DNA from: Fictibacillus nanhaiensis
GTDB lineage: Bacteria; Bacillota; Bacilli; Bacillales; Fictibacillaceae
DNA: 64,000 nucleotides
Assembly (NCBI RefSeq): GCF_023715445.1
Contig: NZ_JAMBOD010000001.1
Span: 1 to 64,000 of the forward strand
Direction of reading: 5' to 3'
Below are positions 1 through 8,550 of the stretch, in pieces. A model generated the notes under the pieces. It made no database searches, was not told where the DNA came from, and saw nothing but the letters and a program-made list of their open reading frames with translations. Position numbers and translations under genes: made by a program. The stretch's first letter is position 1. The number at the start of each line of letters is the position of its first letter.

Positions 1-162
1 CTTTCAATATCAAAGGACAATCATTTAGACTTCGTGAAAAGCAAAAAGCCGGCATACAACCGGCAGTTAATTAGTAATAGGGAATTTTGGACCGTTGAAA
101 ATAGGGAAAATTAAACCGCTGTTGACAAATGCGGAGGTCACATCTCCATTAGTAGAAGTAAG
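1..162. other. Left edge, no secure gene
   Basis: No complete gene is seen. Two forward frames are open for short stretches, one from base 1 to a stop at 112-114 and one from about base 75 to a stop near 165. The first, if its stop is ignored, is in frame with the next gene, so an interrupted longer gene is possible. Sequence to the left is needed to decide. Confidence 0.3.
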
Positions 163-933
163 TTGATGCTTTCAATCGGTATGACAAATAGTAACTACAG
201 TGAATGTAGTGAAAATGTTAAGAACTTATCCAAACACACTAAAATGGATGAAAAAGTTATTTATGACTTCTTTAACACCAGTAATAGTAACTTCAAGAGT
301 ACTATAGAATCTGCTTTAAAGAACCTCATGGATAAGCGTGTAATTATGTTTGACACTGTAATAAAAGTACGTGAGAAAGATACCTATACTCCTAGAACAG
401 CTTCTCAGATAGAACGAGCTATAATTATGGACTGTGAAACTAAAATATTTGAAGAGTTGGGTTACACCAAAATATCTTCTGTAAGAGTCTCAAAGGACTG
501 GAAGAAGTTTAAAAGTAAAGTTAAAAAGTATTTGAATGAATATAGTGACATCGAATACTACTACACTGCGTATGACATCACAATAAATGAAAAATACATA
601 GAACAGGAAAGAAACATACTTGCTGACTTGTTAATTGAAGAATTCAAGCGAAATCAGTACAAGAATGAACTCAATTCAACTGTTTATGAAAATTTAATTA
701 CTAATGCAAAGAAGAGACGAACCAAGGAATTAGAATTTTGGGGTGACACTAAACGGAAAATGAGTTCAGTTAGAAAAAGTGATACATACATAGAAGATAT
801 TAAACGGTTAGCAAATCTACTTATAAGTATTGATACACCTTCCTTTTTACATGAACTAAGGAATATTGATATACCGACAATCACTCATCAAAAAGAATTA
901 TTAGATTCTTGGTGTGAAGAAATGCTTGGATAA
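163..933 (+). CDS. Phage protein of unknown function
   Basis: A 256-aa, lysine-rich, mostly helical soluble protein that I do not recognise. It has no signal peptide or membrane segment. The start is uncertain: TTG at 163 and ATG at 166 have only a weak ribosome-binding site, and the good GGAGG at 133-137 lies too far upstream. The same frame is open before a stop at 112-114, so this may be the C-terminal part of a longer protein. It lies directly upstream of the structured leader of the RNA polymerase gene. Confidence 0.55.
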   Translation: MMLSIGMTNSNYSECSENVKNLSKHTKMDEKVIYDFFNTSNSNFKSTIESALKNLMDKRVIMFDTVIKVREKDTYTPRTASQIERAIIMDCETKIFEELGYTKISSVRVSKDWKKFKSKVKKYLNEYSDIEYYYTAYDITINEKYIEQERNILADLLIEEFKRNQYKNELNSTVYENLITNAKKRRTKELEFWGDTKRKMSSVRKSDTYIEDIKRLANLLISIDTPSFLHELRNIDIPTITHQKELLDSWCEEMLG

Positions 934-937
934 AAAA

Positions 938-1161
938 TGCGGTTCTCAGACTACCTATTATATAAAACTATAAATACATTATAGGTATTCTAAAAACCGC
1001 AATATTTAAAATGGACAACCGCAATGGGGGTGTGGGGGAAATGCAAAGGAGGTTTTGAGCGATCTTTGCTCAAAATCGACTTTCCCCCAAGGTATTAAAG
1101 ATAGGGACTTCGCAAAGAACGCTCAGTCCTGTAAGTCCGAGAAAGTACGTTTCGGACTTAC
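938..1161 (+). promoter_or_regulatory. Highly structured leader before RNA polymerase gene
   Basis: Several inverted repeats are packed into about 225 bp. Stem 938-944 pairs with 995-1001 (TGCGGTT/AACCGCA) and encloses 952-958/981-987 (TACCTAT/ATAGGTA). GGGGGAAA at 1034-1041 pairs with TTTCCCCC at 1081-1088 and encloses TTTTGAGC at 1053-1060 with GCTCAAAA at 1068-1075. GTAAGTCCGA at 1131-1140 pairs with the sequence ending at 1161. None has a clear U-run, so they look more like a regulatory leader, RNA processing sites or an origin than plain terminators. Confidence 0.55.
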
Positions 1162-1198
1162 GATTATCAATCACATATAAAATTTGGAGGAATATAAA

Positions 1199-3811
1199 AT
1201 GGCAAATAGTTTACAGAATCAAGTATATATCTATTCTTTAGGAACTTTCTCTTTTCATAATGAGGAAGAGAATAAAATATTTAAGAAAAGTGTAAATCTT
1301 AAAGGGTATAAGAAACGATTGCAAAGAGAAAAAGTAAAGCTGAAAAAGGAAGAGACGGATAAGAAGAAGCTTAAAATTGAATCAAAGAAAATAAATGATG
1401 GAATTAAACAAGTTAATGAAGAATTAAAAAGGTTAAAAGTTGATCTGCAAGAAGCTTTCAATAAACATGTGGGTGTTCGTGAACTTAGAATAAGTGAGTT
1501 AACAAATAATAATGTTATTGGATTATTTGAATCAGTATTAACAAGAACCCTTGATATGGAAACTAATAAGCTATCTGAAAAGATTCTTGTCGTTCAGTCT
1601 TATCATGAACAAGTTTTAGAAGGGTTAATAAAAGAAGGTTTCAAACATGGAAATCATCATTACATCTACTTCTCTTCCAGTGCAGGTCAGATTAGACAGA
1701 AAAAGGGTATCTGGGTACGTAAGGATTTATGGGATAAACATAAGAATTCATTAACTTGTGGATTGGACATTGAAGACATTAACAATAGTACTAAAAAAGG
1801 TTGCAACATTAACAAGTATCTTTCATACAAAGCTTTAATTAATTCGAGTTCTGAGGAATGGTCAGATTTTAATATTGATCACTGTATTGTTGTAGATGAT
1901 TTAGAGTTAACGGTCAATGATGAGGTTGATTACATAAACAGGGATACATTTGAAATAGAAAGAAAGAAGATGGATGTACCTTTAACTGTAACTGATGGTG
2001 TGGGCATGATGCTCCCAACGGTATCAGAGAAAAACTTTATGGTTAGACTTCCATGGCTGAAAGGACTTCTAGCGGTTTACGATTTTTCTAAACATGGAAA
2101 GTTTGTAACGGATGTAGATGGAAGAGTATGGGACATTGAGGAAGAGGACGTAAGAATTATCTTTACAACTTCACAGTGGAAAATGAAGTCTTACTATAAT
2201 TCATGGGACGAATACAAAAAGAAATTTAAAGAAAATAACTGTCAGGCTGCTAAGTTGAATGAGGAAGAAGATGAATACAATGATGGAAAACTTACATATC
2301 AGACATTACAAGTATTTACAGATGTAACAGATGAAGAATTAAGCCAAATAGCTTCATCAACAATTAATGATATTGTGCAGCTCGGTTCAAATCAAGAGGT
2401 TATGTTAAAGGTTCTTGGAGCAACAGAATCCAACGAAAGAAAAGACAATTTACAAAAATCATTACTAATGTATCCTGAGTTGTTAAATGATCCGCACTCA
2501 AAAGAAACAATTAAAAGTAAAAAGAGATCACTAATTAATGACGCAAGAACAGGAAGATTGAATGTAAATGGTTCATTTAATTTTATAATTCCCGACTTGT
2601 ATAGTTTTAGTGAGTTTCTATTTAACGGAAAACCTAAAAGCTTACTCCAGAAGAATGAAGTGTATTACAAAAGGCATGAAGAAGGAAGAGTGGCGATTCT
2701 TCGCTCCCCCCATTTATCCAGGGAATGGGGTTTGAAAGATAATGTACATACTGAGCAAATGAAGGAAGTATTCACAACAGATGCAATATATATTTCAAAT
2801 GAAAGTCTTTTGTCAAAGTTAATCCAGTGCGACTGGGACGGCGATAAAGTTTTGGTAGTTTCTGAACACAAGGACAAAACACTCCTAGAAGTAGCACAAA
2901 GAAATATGGATAATGACAAGATTGTACCATTGTATTATGAGATGGAGAAAGCTAATCCAAGTATCATTACTCCACAAAATATCTATAAAAGCCTAATCTA
3001 TAGTTTTGAGGCTAATATCGGAGAAATTTCAAATAACATTTCAAAAATGTGGTCAGATGAAAAACCGGATTTAGAATTAATCAAGTTCGCTTGTATGGTC
3101 AACAATTTTGAGATTGATTTTGGAAAAACTTTATTCAAATTAAATACTGAGAAGATTGATGAAAGATTGAAAAAATATGTCCATGCGAGATTGCCTCACT
3201 TCTTTCAATACGACAACAGAAAAATTAAAAAAGATAAGAAGGGTAAAGTAGTCAAAAAGACAAAGGTATCTGAAAAGAATAATTCCACTATTAATCGACT
3301 TGAAGATATAATTCCAACAAAGAATATCTATTTCAGAAAAGTTGCTGGTGGCACATTTGATTATAAGTTGTTGATGAACGAAAAGAAGATTGAACGAGAT
3401 GAAAAGTATAAGGATATCGTTGAAGCTTACACATATTTCGACCAGAACAAAAAGGATCTAATTAATATTGACACTACTTCTAAGAAGAAAACAAAGTTAT
3501 ATGTTTACAAGAAAATTAAAGATGAATTGTTGATGATTAATGAAGATGAAAAGTATGTGACTGATGTGCTTATTGAACACTTATTTAGTAAAAACAGTCC
3601 ATTTAAAACAACATTGTGGGAATCCTTTGGAGATGTGATTCTAAAAAATCTTGAAAAGAACCTTGAGGAAGCAATAGATTGTGAAGATTGCACCACGAAG
3701 ACAAGAGTAGTTAAGAAACGTCAAGTAAGATGTGAAGGTTGTCAGAAGAAGAGAGATAAAGAGAAAACGAGATTAAGAATGAAGAAGATGAGAATGAAGG
3801 TTTCAGCGTAA
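1199..3811 (+). CDS. YonO-like single-polypeptide RNA polymerase (two-barrel family)
   Basis: An 870-aa protein predicted to be a phage DNA-dependent RNA polymerase of the YonO group, a single-chain relative of multisubunit and RNAi-type polymerases. The key evidence is DWDGD at residues 545-549, matching the metal-binding DxDGD motif of the double-psi beta-barrel catalytic core. An upstream TVTDGVG segment lies near residue 264, the N-terminal third is coiled coil, and the length is close to SPbeta YonO (about 905 aa). A C-terminal Cx2C (828, 831) and Cx2C (845, 848) pair may form a zinc ribbon. ATG 1199 is chosen because GGAGG lies at 1186-1190. In SPbeta the homologue serves phage transcription, so a role in transcribing the late operon to the right is inferred. 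A terminator follows. Confidence 0.85.
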   Translation: MANSLQNQVYIYSLGTFSFHNEEENKIFKKSVNLKGYKKRLQREKVKLKKEETDKKKLKIESKKINDGIKQVNEELKRLKVDLQEAFNKHVGVRELRISELTNNNVIGLFESVLTRTLDMETNKLSEKILVVQSYHEQVLEGLIKEGFKHGNHHYIYFSSSAGQIRQKKGIWVRKDLWDKHKNSLTCGLDIEDINNSTKKGCNINKYLSYKALINSSSEEWSDFNIDHCIVVDDLELTVNDEVDYINRDTFEIERKKMDVPLTVTDGVGMMLPTVSEKNFMVRLPWLKGLLAVYDFSKHGKFVTDVDGRVWDIEEEDVRIIFTTSQWKMKSYYNSWDEYKKKFKENNCQAAKLNEEEDEYNDGKLTYQTLQVFTDVTDEELSQIASSTINDIVQLGSNQEVMLKVLGATESNERKDNLQKSLLMYPELLNDPHSKETIKSKKRSLINDARTGRLNVNGSFNFIIPDLYSFSEFLFNGKPKSLLQKNEVYYKRHEEGRVAILRSPHLSREWGLKDNVHTEQMKEVFTTDAIYISNESLLSKLIQCDWDGDKVLVVSEHKDKTLLEVAQRNMDNDKIVPLYYEMEKANPSIITPQNIYKSLIYSFEANIGEISNNISKMWSDEKPDLELIKFACMVNNFEIDFGKTLFKLNTEKIDERLKKYVHARLPHFFQYDNRKIKKDKKGKVVKKTKVSEKNNSTINRLEDIIPTKNIYFRKVAGGTFDYKLLMNEKKIERDEKYKDIVEAYTYFDQNKKDLINIDTTSKKKTKLYVYKKIKDELLMINEDEKYVTDVLIEHLFSKNSPFKTTLWESFGDVILKNLEKNLEEAIDCEDCTTKTRVVKKRQVRCEGCQKKRDKEKTRLRMKKMRMKVSA

Positions 3812-3827
3812 CATAAACACATAGTAA

Positions 3828-3868
3828 AAGCCTGTATCCCAATTGTATCAAGGGTTTACAGGTTTTTT
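3828..3868 (+). terminator. Terminator after RNA polymerase gene
   Basis: The stem AAGCCTGTA/TACAGG with inner CCC/GGG pairs is followed by TTTTTT. It lies 17 bp after the polymerase stop codon. Confidence 0.75.
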
Positions 3869-4060
3869 ATTTGTATTTTAAATAATAGTCTCTTAGGGAG
3901 AGTACACAGAGTTTATGGATCGAAATAACCAGTAACTCCCCTTTTTATTTTTTAACTATTTTTTGAATATACGATTCCGTAATTATAGAATAACACGCAA
4001 TTTAAGATAGTGCAAGTTTTTATTTTTTAAATCAAATCATACAAAATGGGGGGAAGTATA

Positions 4061-4813
4061 ATGAAGAGAATAAACTGTTTCAAAATTGAAGACGATGTTG
4101 TAGCAATACATCTTAACGGAAAGCAAGGGAATGGAAAGTATACTATTGTTAGTTTAGATGATTTCTATAAACATAATCTTGTAAATGAAAAATACAACTG
4201 GACAATGCAAAAGTCTGGTCATGTATTATCATGGGACAAGGAATTAAAGAAGACAGTATATCTACATAGATTAATAAGTAATGCTGATGAAAAAGGATAT
4301 ATTCAAGTTGATCATAAGGACTCAAATCCATTAAATAATTTAGAATCTAATTTAAGAGGTTGTACTGCTGCTCAAAATCAATTGAACGCAATGAGAAAGA
4401 CTAATACTATTGGTTATAAAAATGTAGTCAAAAGAAATGATGAATACGGTGTAGTAATGAGGATTAATAAGAAAAAAGAGTGGTTTGGAAGCTACCAGGC
4501 TGCTGAACAAGCTGCCTATGCTTATGATCTAATTGCTCCTATATTCGGTGGAGAGTTTCCTATTCTTAATGGTATTGAAGATAAAGGCTTACTTACTGAA
4601 GATGAGAAGATTCTTGTTGAAGAAAAGTTATATAAGCGTGTAGAAAAGTATTTAAAGAAAAAAGAAAAGGGTGCAAATGACAATGGAAGAGAAGAGAGTG
4701 TTATCAATCAACCTAGCATCCTACTTGATGACCAGAGGATTCAAATGGATCAAAACTGGAGTGTTAGAAGAGGATGGGAAGAAGAAAGCTTACGTAGTGT
4801 TTCCTCAAACTAA
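4061..4813 (+). CDS. HNH endonuclease with AP2 DNA-binding domain (homing type)
   Basis: A 250-aa putative mobile homing endonuclease. An HNH core at about residues 65-125 shows LHR, then VDHKDSNPLNNLESNLR and an Asn-rich helix. It is followed by an AP2-like domain at about 125-165 (GYKNV...GVVMRINKKKEWFGSY...AAYAYD). This HNH_3-AP2 layout is typical of free-standing phage homing nucleases. ATG 4061 is preferred over the ATG at 4046 because GGGGGGA sits 5-12 bp upstream. The 3' end overlaps the next gene by 137 bp in another frame. Confidence 0.85.
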   Translation: MKRINCFKIEDDVVAIHLNGKQGNGKYTIVSLDDFYKHNLVNEKYNWTMQKSGHVLSWDKELKKTVYLHRLISNADEKGYIQVDHKDSNPLNNLESNLRGCTAAQNQLNAMRKTNTIGYKNVVKRNDEYGVVMRINKKKEWFGSYQAAEQAAYAYDLIAPIFGGEFPILNGIEDKGLLTEDEKILVEEKLYKRVEKYLKKKEKGANDNGREESVINQPSILLDDQRIQMDQNWSVRRGWEEESLRSVSSN

Positions 4814-4919
4814 GGATGTAGCTCATGCGATAAATGAATATAAAAGTGATAAGTTTCTTAAGGAATATACAAGTAATTTTAGAGAGCTTAAGAGTTTGTT
4901 TAGTGGATTGATTAAATAG
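4677..4919 (+). CDS. Small phage protein, DUF5659-like
   Basis: An 80-aa protein with the pattern LASYLMTRGFKWIKTG ... FPQTKDV ... LKEYTSNFRELKSLF, resembling the small DUF5659 proteins of Firmicute phages and plasmids. No function is known. Its start lies inside the 3' end of the homing endonuclease gene. ATG 4677 follows AAAAGGGTG; ATG 4683 is also possible. It may be translationally coupled to the nuclease, or the nuclease may have inserted against its 5' end. Confidence 0.6.
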   Translation: MTMEEKRVLSINLASYLMTRGFKWIKTGVLEEDGKKKAYVVFPQTKDVAHAINEYKSDKFLKEYTSNFRELKSLFSGLIK

Positions 4920-4990
4920 GTTTTAAAATAGCATACTCTCTCAATCTTGTCGTTTTATGGTAAAATATAGATAAGAATGGGAGGTTTAAT

Positions 4991-5579
4991 ATGGGGATAT
5001 TAGATGATAATTTAAAGAAAGTTACCTGAAGAGATTAAAAAGTTTGATAGTCTACAGTTCAAAAATAAAAACGAATATGTTAATTCATTAAAAAAATGGT
5101 TATACACAATTGTAGAAAGAAATTTAAAAATTAAAAGTGGTAAAGCAAAAGAGAAGAAAAGTAGACCGAGACAAAATGTATACTGCCTAGATTTCGGGGT
5201 GAATATTGGGTCTGAATTTAACTTCTTTCATTTCTGTGTTGTAATAAAAGAATTTGATTATACTGCTATAGTCGTTCCCTTATCGACTGAAAAAGATAAT
5301 GATGCAGAATGGAAAAGTGCGGGAAATCTGGTGGTTCCTATTGGTATAATTGACGATATGCCAAAAGATAAAAAACCAGTTTATGCTATGGTAAATCAAA
5401 TTAAAACAGTAAGTAAACAAAGGCTTTCAGATTATTACGTCAAAGAAGAAAACAAGCATTATACAATGACGTTAGATGAAGATCAAATGGGCGTAATTTT
5501 CCAAACAATTTCTACATTAGGAAAACAAAAAATAAAAATTAAAGAAAAACAAGTAGAAACTGTTGACATTGGAAAATAA
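4991..5579 (+). pseudogene. PemK/MazF-family toxin gene with an apparent frameshift
   Basis: From about 5166 the product matches the PemK/MazF endoribonuclease fold (YCLDFG start strand, FCVVI, VVPLSTEKD, PVYAMVNQIKTVSKQRL). GGGAGG at 4979-4984 precedes ATG 4991, which reads MGILDDNLKK and then meets TGA at 5027-5029. The frame that is open from 5016 continues LPEEIKKFDS and runs to 5579, so dropping one base at about 5021 joins them into a protein of roughly 195 aa. This is either an inactivating single-base insertion, a sequencing error or a +1 frameshift. A shorter product from GTG 5199 would lack the first strands. No antitoxin gene is recognised beside it. Confidence 0.6.
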
Positions 5580-5666
5580 TTCTTATAATATTGGGTTACA
5601 TAAATAATTTCGGCTTAATTGCCAACTTGATTTTTAAATTGACTTAGTTGTCAACTTGTGTTAAGA

Positions 5667-5699
5667 AGACTCCCTTCCACCTAGGATTGGGGTCTTTTT
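5667..5699 (+). terminator. Terminator after PemK-like gene
   Basis: AGACTCC at 5667-5673 pairs with GGGGTCT at 5689-5695 and is followed by a T-run. The 60 bp upstream has two similar copies of TTGYCAACTTG. Confidence 0.65.
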
Positions 5700-5791
5700 C
5701 GTGTTTTGTGGGGAGATTATTTTACATTTTATTGCAGGATTCCCTTTGATTCGTGTGGAAATATTATACAAACGATGAAAGGGGAATTCTT

Positions 5792-6202
5792 ATGGATTTT
5801 AGAAGTAATTTTGTTAACACCATTAATAACAAATATAGAAATCAAATGACTTTGAACAATACACTCTTCTCTATCCAAGAGTATATTGAGAAACTTGAGG
5901 AAGATTTATCAGATGTATTGGAATACGCAGATAACCTTGAATTTGATGAGTATAGTATTACTTTTGAAAATAAAGAGCTGTTTTTCGTAGAAGAAGATGA
6001 TTGTATCTACGTTTATCTTAGAAATTTAAAAAATGATTCTGTTGTTAATACAGTGGATAGGCTTGAGATTAAAGAAGATGAAGTAGGTTCAAGGAAAGTA
6101 GTAAGTGTGTATTCTAGTCACCTTGAGTCATTAGAAGCATTAATGGATAGATATTTAAGTGAAGCGTTTAGTAGTGAATTATACGTTTTGAGTAATGAAT
6201 AG
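5792..6202 (+). CDS. Hypothetical acidic phage protein
   Basis: A 136-aa protein rich in Glu and Asp that I do not recognise. A helical N-terminal segment (residues 1-45, IEKLEEDLSDVLEYADNLE) precedes a mixed alpha/beta region. ATG 5792 is chosen because GAAAGGGGA lies 6-14 bp upstream. It is followed at 6236 by another small gene, probably in the same transcript. Confidence 0.6.
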   Translation: MDFRSNFVNTINNKYRNQMTLNNTLFSIQEYIEKLEEDLSDVLEYADNLEFDEYSITFENKELFFVEEDDCIYVYLRNLKNDSVVNTVDRLEIKEDEVGSRKVVSVYSSHLESLEALMDRYLSEAFSSELYVLSNE

Positions 6203-6235
6203 TCATGCCTCTTTTAGAGAAGGGAGTTGTGGAGA

Positions 6236-6709
6236 ATGGAAAGGGAATTAATTCAAGAATTGGATGGACTAAAAGGTTATAAAGCATTTCCATTTGGAGA
6301 CTATTATAGATTAGTAATTAATCATAACGAATTACCAATACTAGATATAAGAGTTTCTGGTACTGCTGTGGCTAATCAATCGTGTGGATTAGATGAAGAT
6401 TCAATTCACCAATGGCTTTGGGATACTGGAATTGTCTTTATACAAAAGCACAAGATTGATAAGTTTAGAATTATTATGATTAAATCAATTGATGTATTAA
6501 ATAGACAAATTACAACACCAATAGAACAATTATATGTTCATTTTGGTATGGAGACGATAGAAGAAATTAAAGGTTCATTTGATTTGACAAAGATTTTAGC
6601 AAATAGTAAATTTAATGATCCAATACAAGCAATTAATCGTCAAGTTAAGGAACATGAAGAAGAAGTGAAAAGAATCGCAAGACAGTTAAGAAGAAAAGAT
6701 AACATCTAG
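6236..6709 (+). CDS. Hypothetical phage protein
   Basis: A 157-aa soluble protein of unknown function. Its C-terminal 30 residues form a charged helix (REVKEHEEE-type). ATG 6236 is preceded by AGGGAG at 6221-6226. A terminator overlaps the stop codon, so this gene ends the small operon that starts at 5792. Confidence 0.6.
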   Translation: MERELIQELDGLKGYKAFPFGDYYRLVINHNELPILDIRVSGTAVANQSCGLDEDSIHQWLWDTGIVFIQKHKIDKFRIIMIKSIDVLNRQITTPIEQLYVHFGMETIEEIKGSFDLTKILANSKFNDPIQAINRQVKEHEEEVKRIARQLRRKDNI

Positions 6710-6733
6710 CACCCGTTAATTCGGGTGCTTTTT
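6708..6733 (+). terminator. Terminator
   Basis: AGCACCCG at 6708-6715 pairs with CGGGTGCT at 6722-6729 around a 6-nt loop, followed by a T-rich run. Confidence 0.85.
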
Positions 6734-6784
6734 ATATTGCCATTTATACCACCTTTTGACAGAATATTGTTGAGGGGTGAATAA

Positions 6785-7501
6785 ATGAAAACAATCTTTG
6801 AAGTATTAGGTTATATTGCAAGTGTATCTGTATTATCTGGGATACTTTTGTTTTCTATAAGAGCTTTAATCAAAAGTAAGATTAATAACTATTTTAGCAC
6901 TGCCTTAGAAAACCATAAACATGATTTATCGTTAATAACTGAACAGACACGTTTTGATTATCAAAGGAAAATACACGATTTTGGATTGTATAGTGGTAAA
7001 AGACACGAATACTATCCTATTTTATATGGGAAAATATTAAGAATGCATAGAGAAATAAGAGGTTTTTATATAAATTCAACATTCCATGAAAGTTTTCTTA
7101 CTTCTAAGAATTCGTTCATAGATTTTATAGACAGTAAAAAAATGCATGATCAACGAAGAGAATTATTACTTACTCTTTATGAGAATGGTACAGGAACAAT
7201 AGATGTTTATAAAAAACAAATAAAGGATGCTAAACTACTAGAAGTTTTTGAATTAATTAACTCTGTTCATGATTACTGCTATGATAACGATTTATATTTC
7301 TCAGCGAATGTATCAACTATACTTGAAGAAATATTTATTATTGTTCGTGAATTGATGGAAATAATAAAAAAAGATCAATATAATTATTCGGTTGAAGACC
7401 AATTAATAATTCAGCGTAACTACAATGAGGTGATTGAATTAAAAAACTGTATTAAAGATGAACTTTCAAAAGGGTATTATGAAAATAAAGAATCTAACTA
7501 G
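6785..7501 (+). CDS. Membrane-anchored hypothetical protein
   Basis: A 238-aa protein with one N-terminal membrane segment (about residues 9-27) and a long, mainly helical cytoplasmic region. GAGGGGTGA precedes ATG 6785. I do not recognise the family. Its place among small cargo genes before the packaging genes suggests an accessory rather than structural role. Confidence 0.6.
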   Translation: MKTIFEVLGYIASVSVLSGILLFSIRALIKSKINNYFSTALENHKHDLSLITEQTRFDYQRKIHDFGLYSGKRHEYYPILYGKILRMHREIRGFYINSTFHESFLTSKNSFIDFIDSKKMHDQRRELLLTLYENGTGTIDVYKKQIKDAKLLEVFELINSVHDYCYDNDLYFSANVSTILEEIFIIVRELMEIIKKDQYNYSVEDQLIIQRNYNEVIELKNCIKDELSKGYYENKESN

Positions 7502-7574
7502 TGTCTCCATATAAAATAGGACTTGTTTATTAAATAATGAAACCTCAAACCGATAAATGGAATGAGGTGAAATG

Positions 7575-7757
7575 ATGGAAATTTTAAACTTGGAATCATT
7601 AATGCCAGCTGCACCAATATTTTTTCTGTTAGTAATATTTGTAGTTATTTCTTTAGTTGTTATCATTACAACAAGAAATTTACCGAAACTAGGAACATTA
7701 TTAATATTAGGTGTAAGTTGGACTGTAGGATTATTGTGGTGGATGAATACTTTATAA
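7575..7757 (+). CDS. Small hydrophobic membrane protein
   Basis: A 60-aa protein with two hydrophobic segments (about residues 13-33 and 40-55), so probably two membrane helices. GAGGTGA at 7564-7570 lies better spaced for ATG 7575 than for the adjoining ATG 7572. The function is unknown. Confidence 0.5.
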   Translation: MEILNLESLMPAAPIFFLLVIFVVISLVVIITTRNLPKLGTLLILGVSWTVGLLWWMNTL

Positions 7758-7811
7758 ATTAACAAAATGCACTCTTTTTGAGGGTGTTTTTTTATTGGAG
7801 TGGATTATGTA

Positions 7812-8045
7812 GTGATTATTGCTTTGATTGTAGTAAGTGTAGTTTTATTTTTCTGTATTGATTTACTTATTACTTTGTATAAAGAGAATAAAAGGCTTAG
7901 AGATTGGAAGCAATCAAGAATAGAGTTTGATCAGAGGTTAAGAGCAGACAGTTATGAAAAGATTCGTTTGTCCTGTGAGCAGATTGATAAGGATTTGAAG
8001 GAATGGAACGATAAGTATGCCAGTAAAACCACTGAAACCATGTAA
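7812..8045 (+). CDS. Small membrane protein with helical tail
   Basis: About 77 aa, with an N-terminal membrane helix (residues 1-23) followed by a charged coiled-coil-like tail. GTG 7812 is 8 bp after GGAGTGGA; a GTG at 7800 would add four residues. The 3' end overlaps the next gene (HNH) by 29 bp, indicating coupled translation. Confidence 0.5.
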   Translation: MIIALIVVSVVLFFCIDLLITLYKENKRLRDWKQSRIEFDQRLRADSYEKIRLSCEQIDKDLKEWNDKYASKTTETM

Positions 8046-8418
8046 CAAGATGGGCTGTCCTGAGTTAACTAATGAGAAGTATTGCAGTAAACATACAGAA
8101 CAAGTGAAGGTTGATAAGGCTGAAGCTAATAAATTATATGACTTGTATGCTAGAGATGAGAAGAGTGCAAAATTTTATAAAAGTAAAGAATGGATAAAGT
8201 TACGAACTGTAGCATTTCAAAGAGATAATGGCTTATGTCAGGATTGTTTAGAAGAAAAGAAGATAAAACCTGGAGATGTAGTTGACCATATTATTGAGAT
8301 CAAAGATAACTGGGACTTGAGGCTAGATATAAGTAACCTAAAGACATTATGCCATAGACATCATAATGAGAAGACTGCAAAAGTTAAAAAGGAAAGAGAA
8401 AATAAAGAGAAATTTTGA
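8017..8418 (+). CDS. HNH endonuclease of the packaging module
   Basis: A 133-aa protein with a zinc-binding N-terminus (CNKMGCPELTNEKYCSKH) and an HNH core (CQDCLEEKKIKPGDVVDHIIEI ... LKTLCHRHHNEKT). This small HNH type is encoded beside terminase genes in many cos phages, where it works with the terminase in genome cleavage and packaging. It is followed by a candidate cos region and then the small terminase subunit, as in those phages. Confidence 0.85.
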   Translation: MPVKPLKPCNKMGCPELTNEKYCSKHTEQVKVDKAEANKLYDLYARDEKSAKFYKSKEWIKLRTVAFQRDNGLCQDCLEEKKIKPGDVVDHIIEIKDNWDLRLDISNLKTLCHRHHNEKTAKVKKERENKEKF

Positions 8419-8454
8419 GGAAATAAAAGGGCAGGGGAGATGTGATAATTTCCC

Positions 8455-8535
8455 AGACTATTTCCCTGCACCGTCGCCCCCCTCAAGCGTGCAACTTTTA
8501 GAATTTTTACAAGTGGGGCGGTTTATCAAAATAGA
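8455..8535 (+). other. Candidate cos region
   Basis: This non-coding gap lies between the HNH gene and TerS, where cos usually sits in this phage type. It holds a GC-rich block (CCGTCGCCCCCCTCAAGCG, 8472-8490) followed by GTGGGGCGG, both unusual against the A+T-rich background. The exact nick positions cannot be read from sequence alone. Confidence 0.4.
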
Positions 8536-8550
8536 AGGGAGGGGGGATTA

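Noticed and set aside
4991-5030. In-frame TGA in the PemK-like gene as a selenocysteine codon, since the host decodes Sec
   Set aside because: After the TGA the same frame meets TAA within three codons, while the toxin body is in another frame. A frame break explains it better.
7466-7765. 99-aa reverse frame
   Set aside because: It mirrors the small membrane protein at 7575-7757 and has no start signal.
8366-8550. 71-aa forward frame between HNH and TerS
   Set aside because: It spans the candidate cos region, overlaps HNH in another frame and has no ribosome-binding site.
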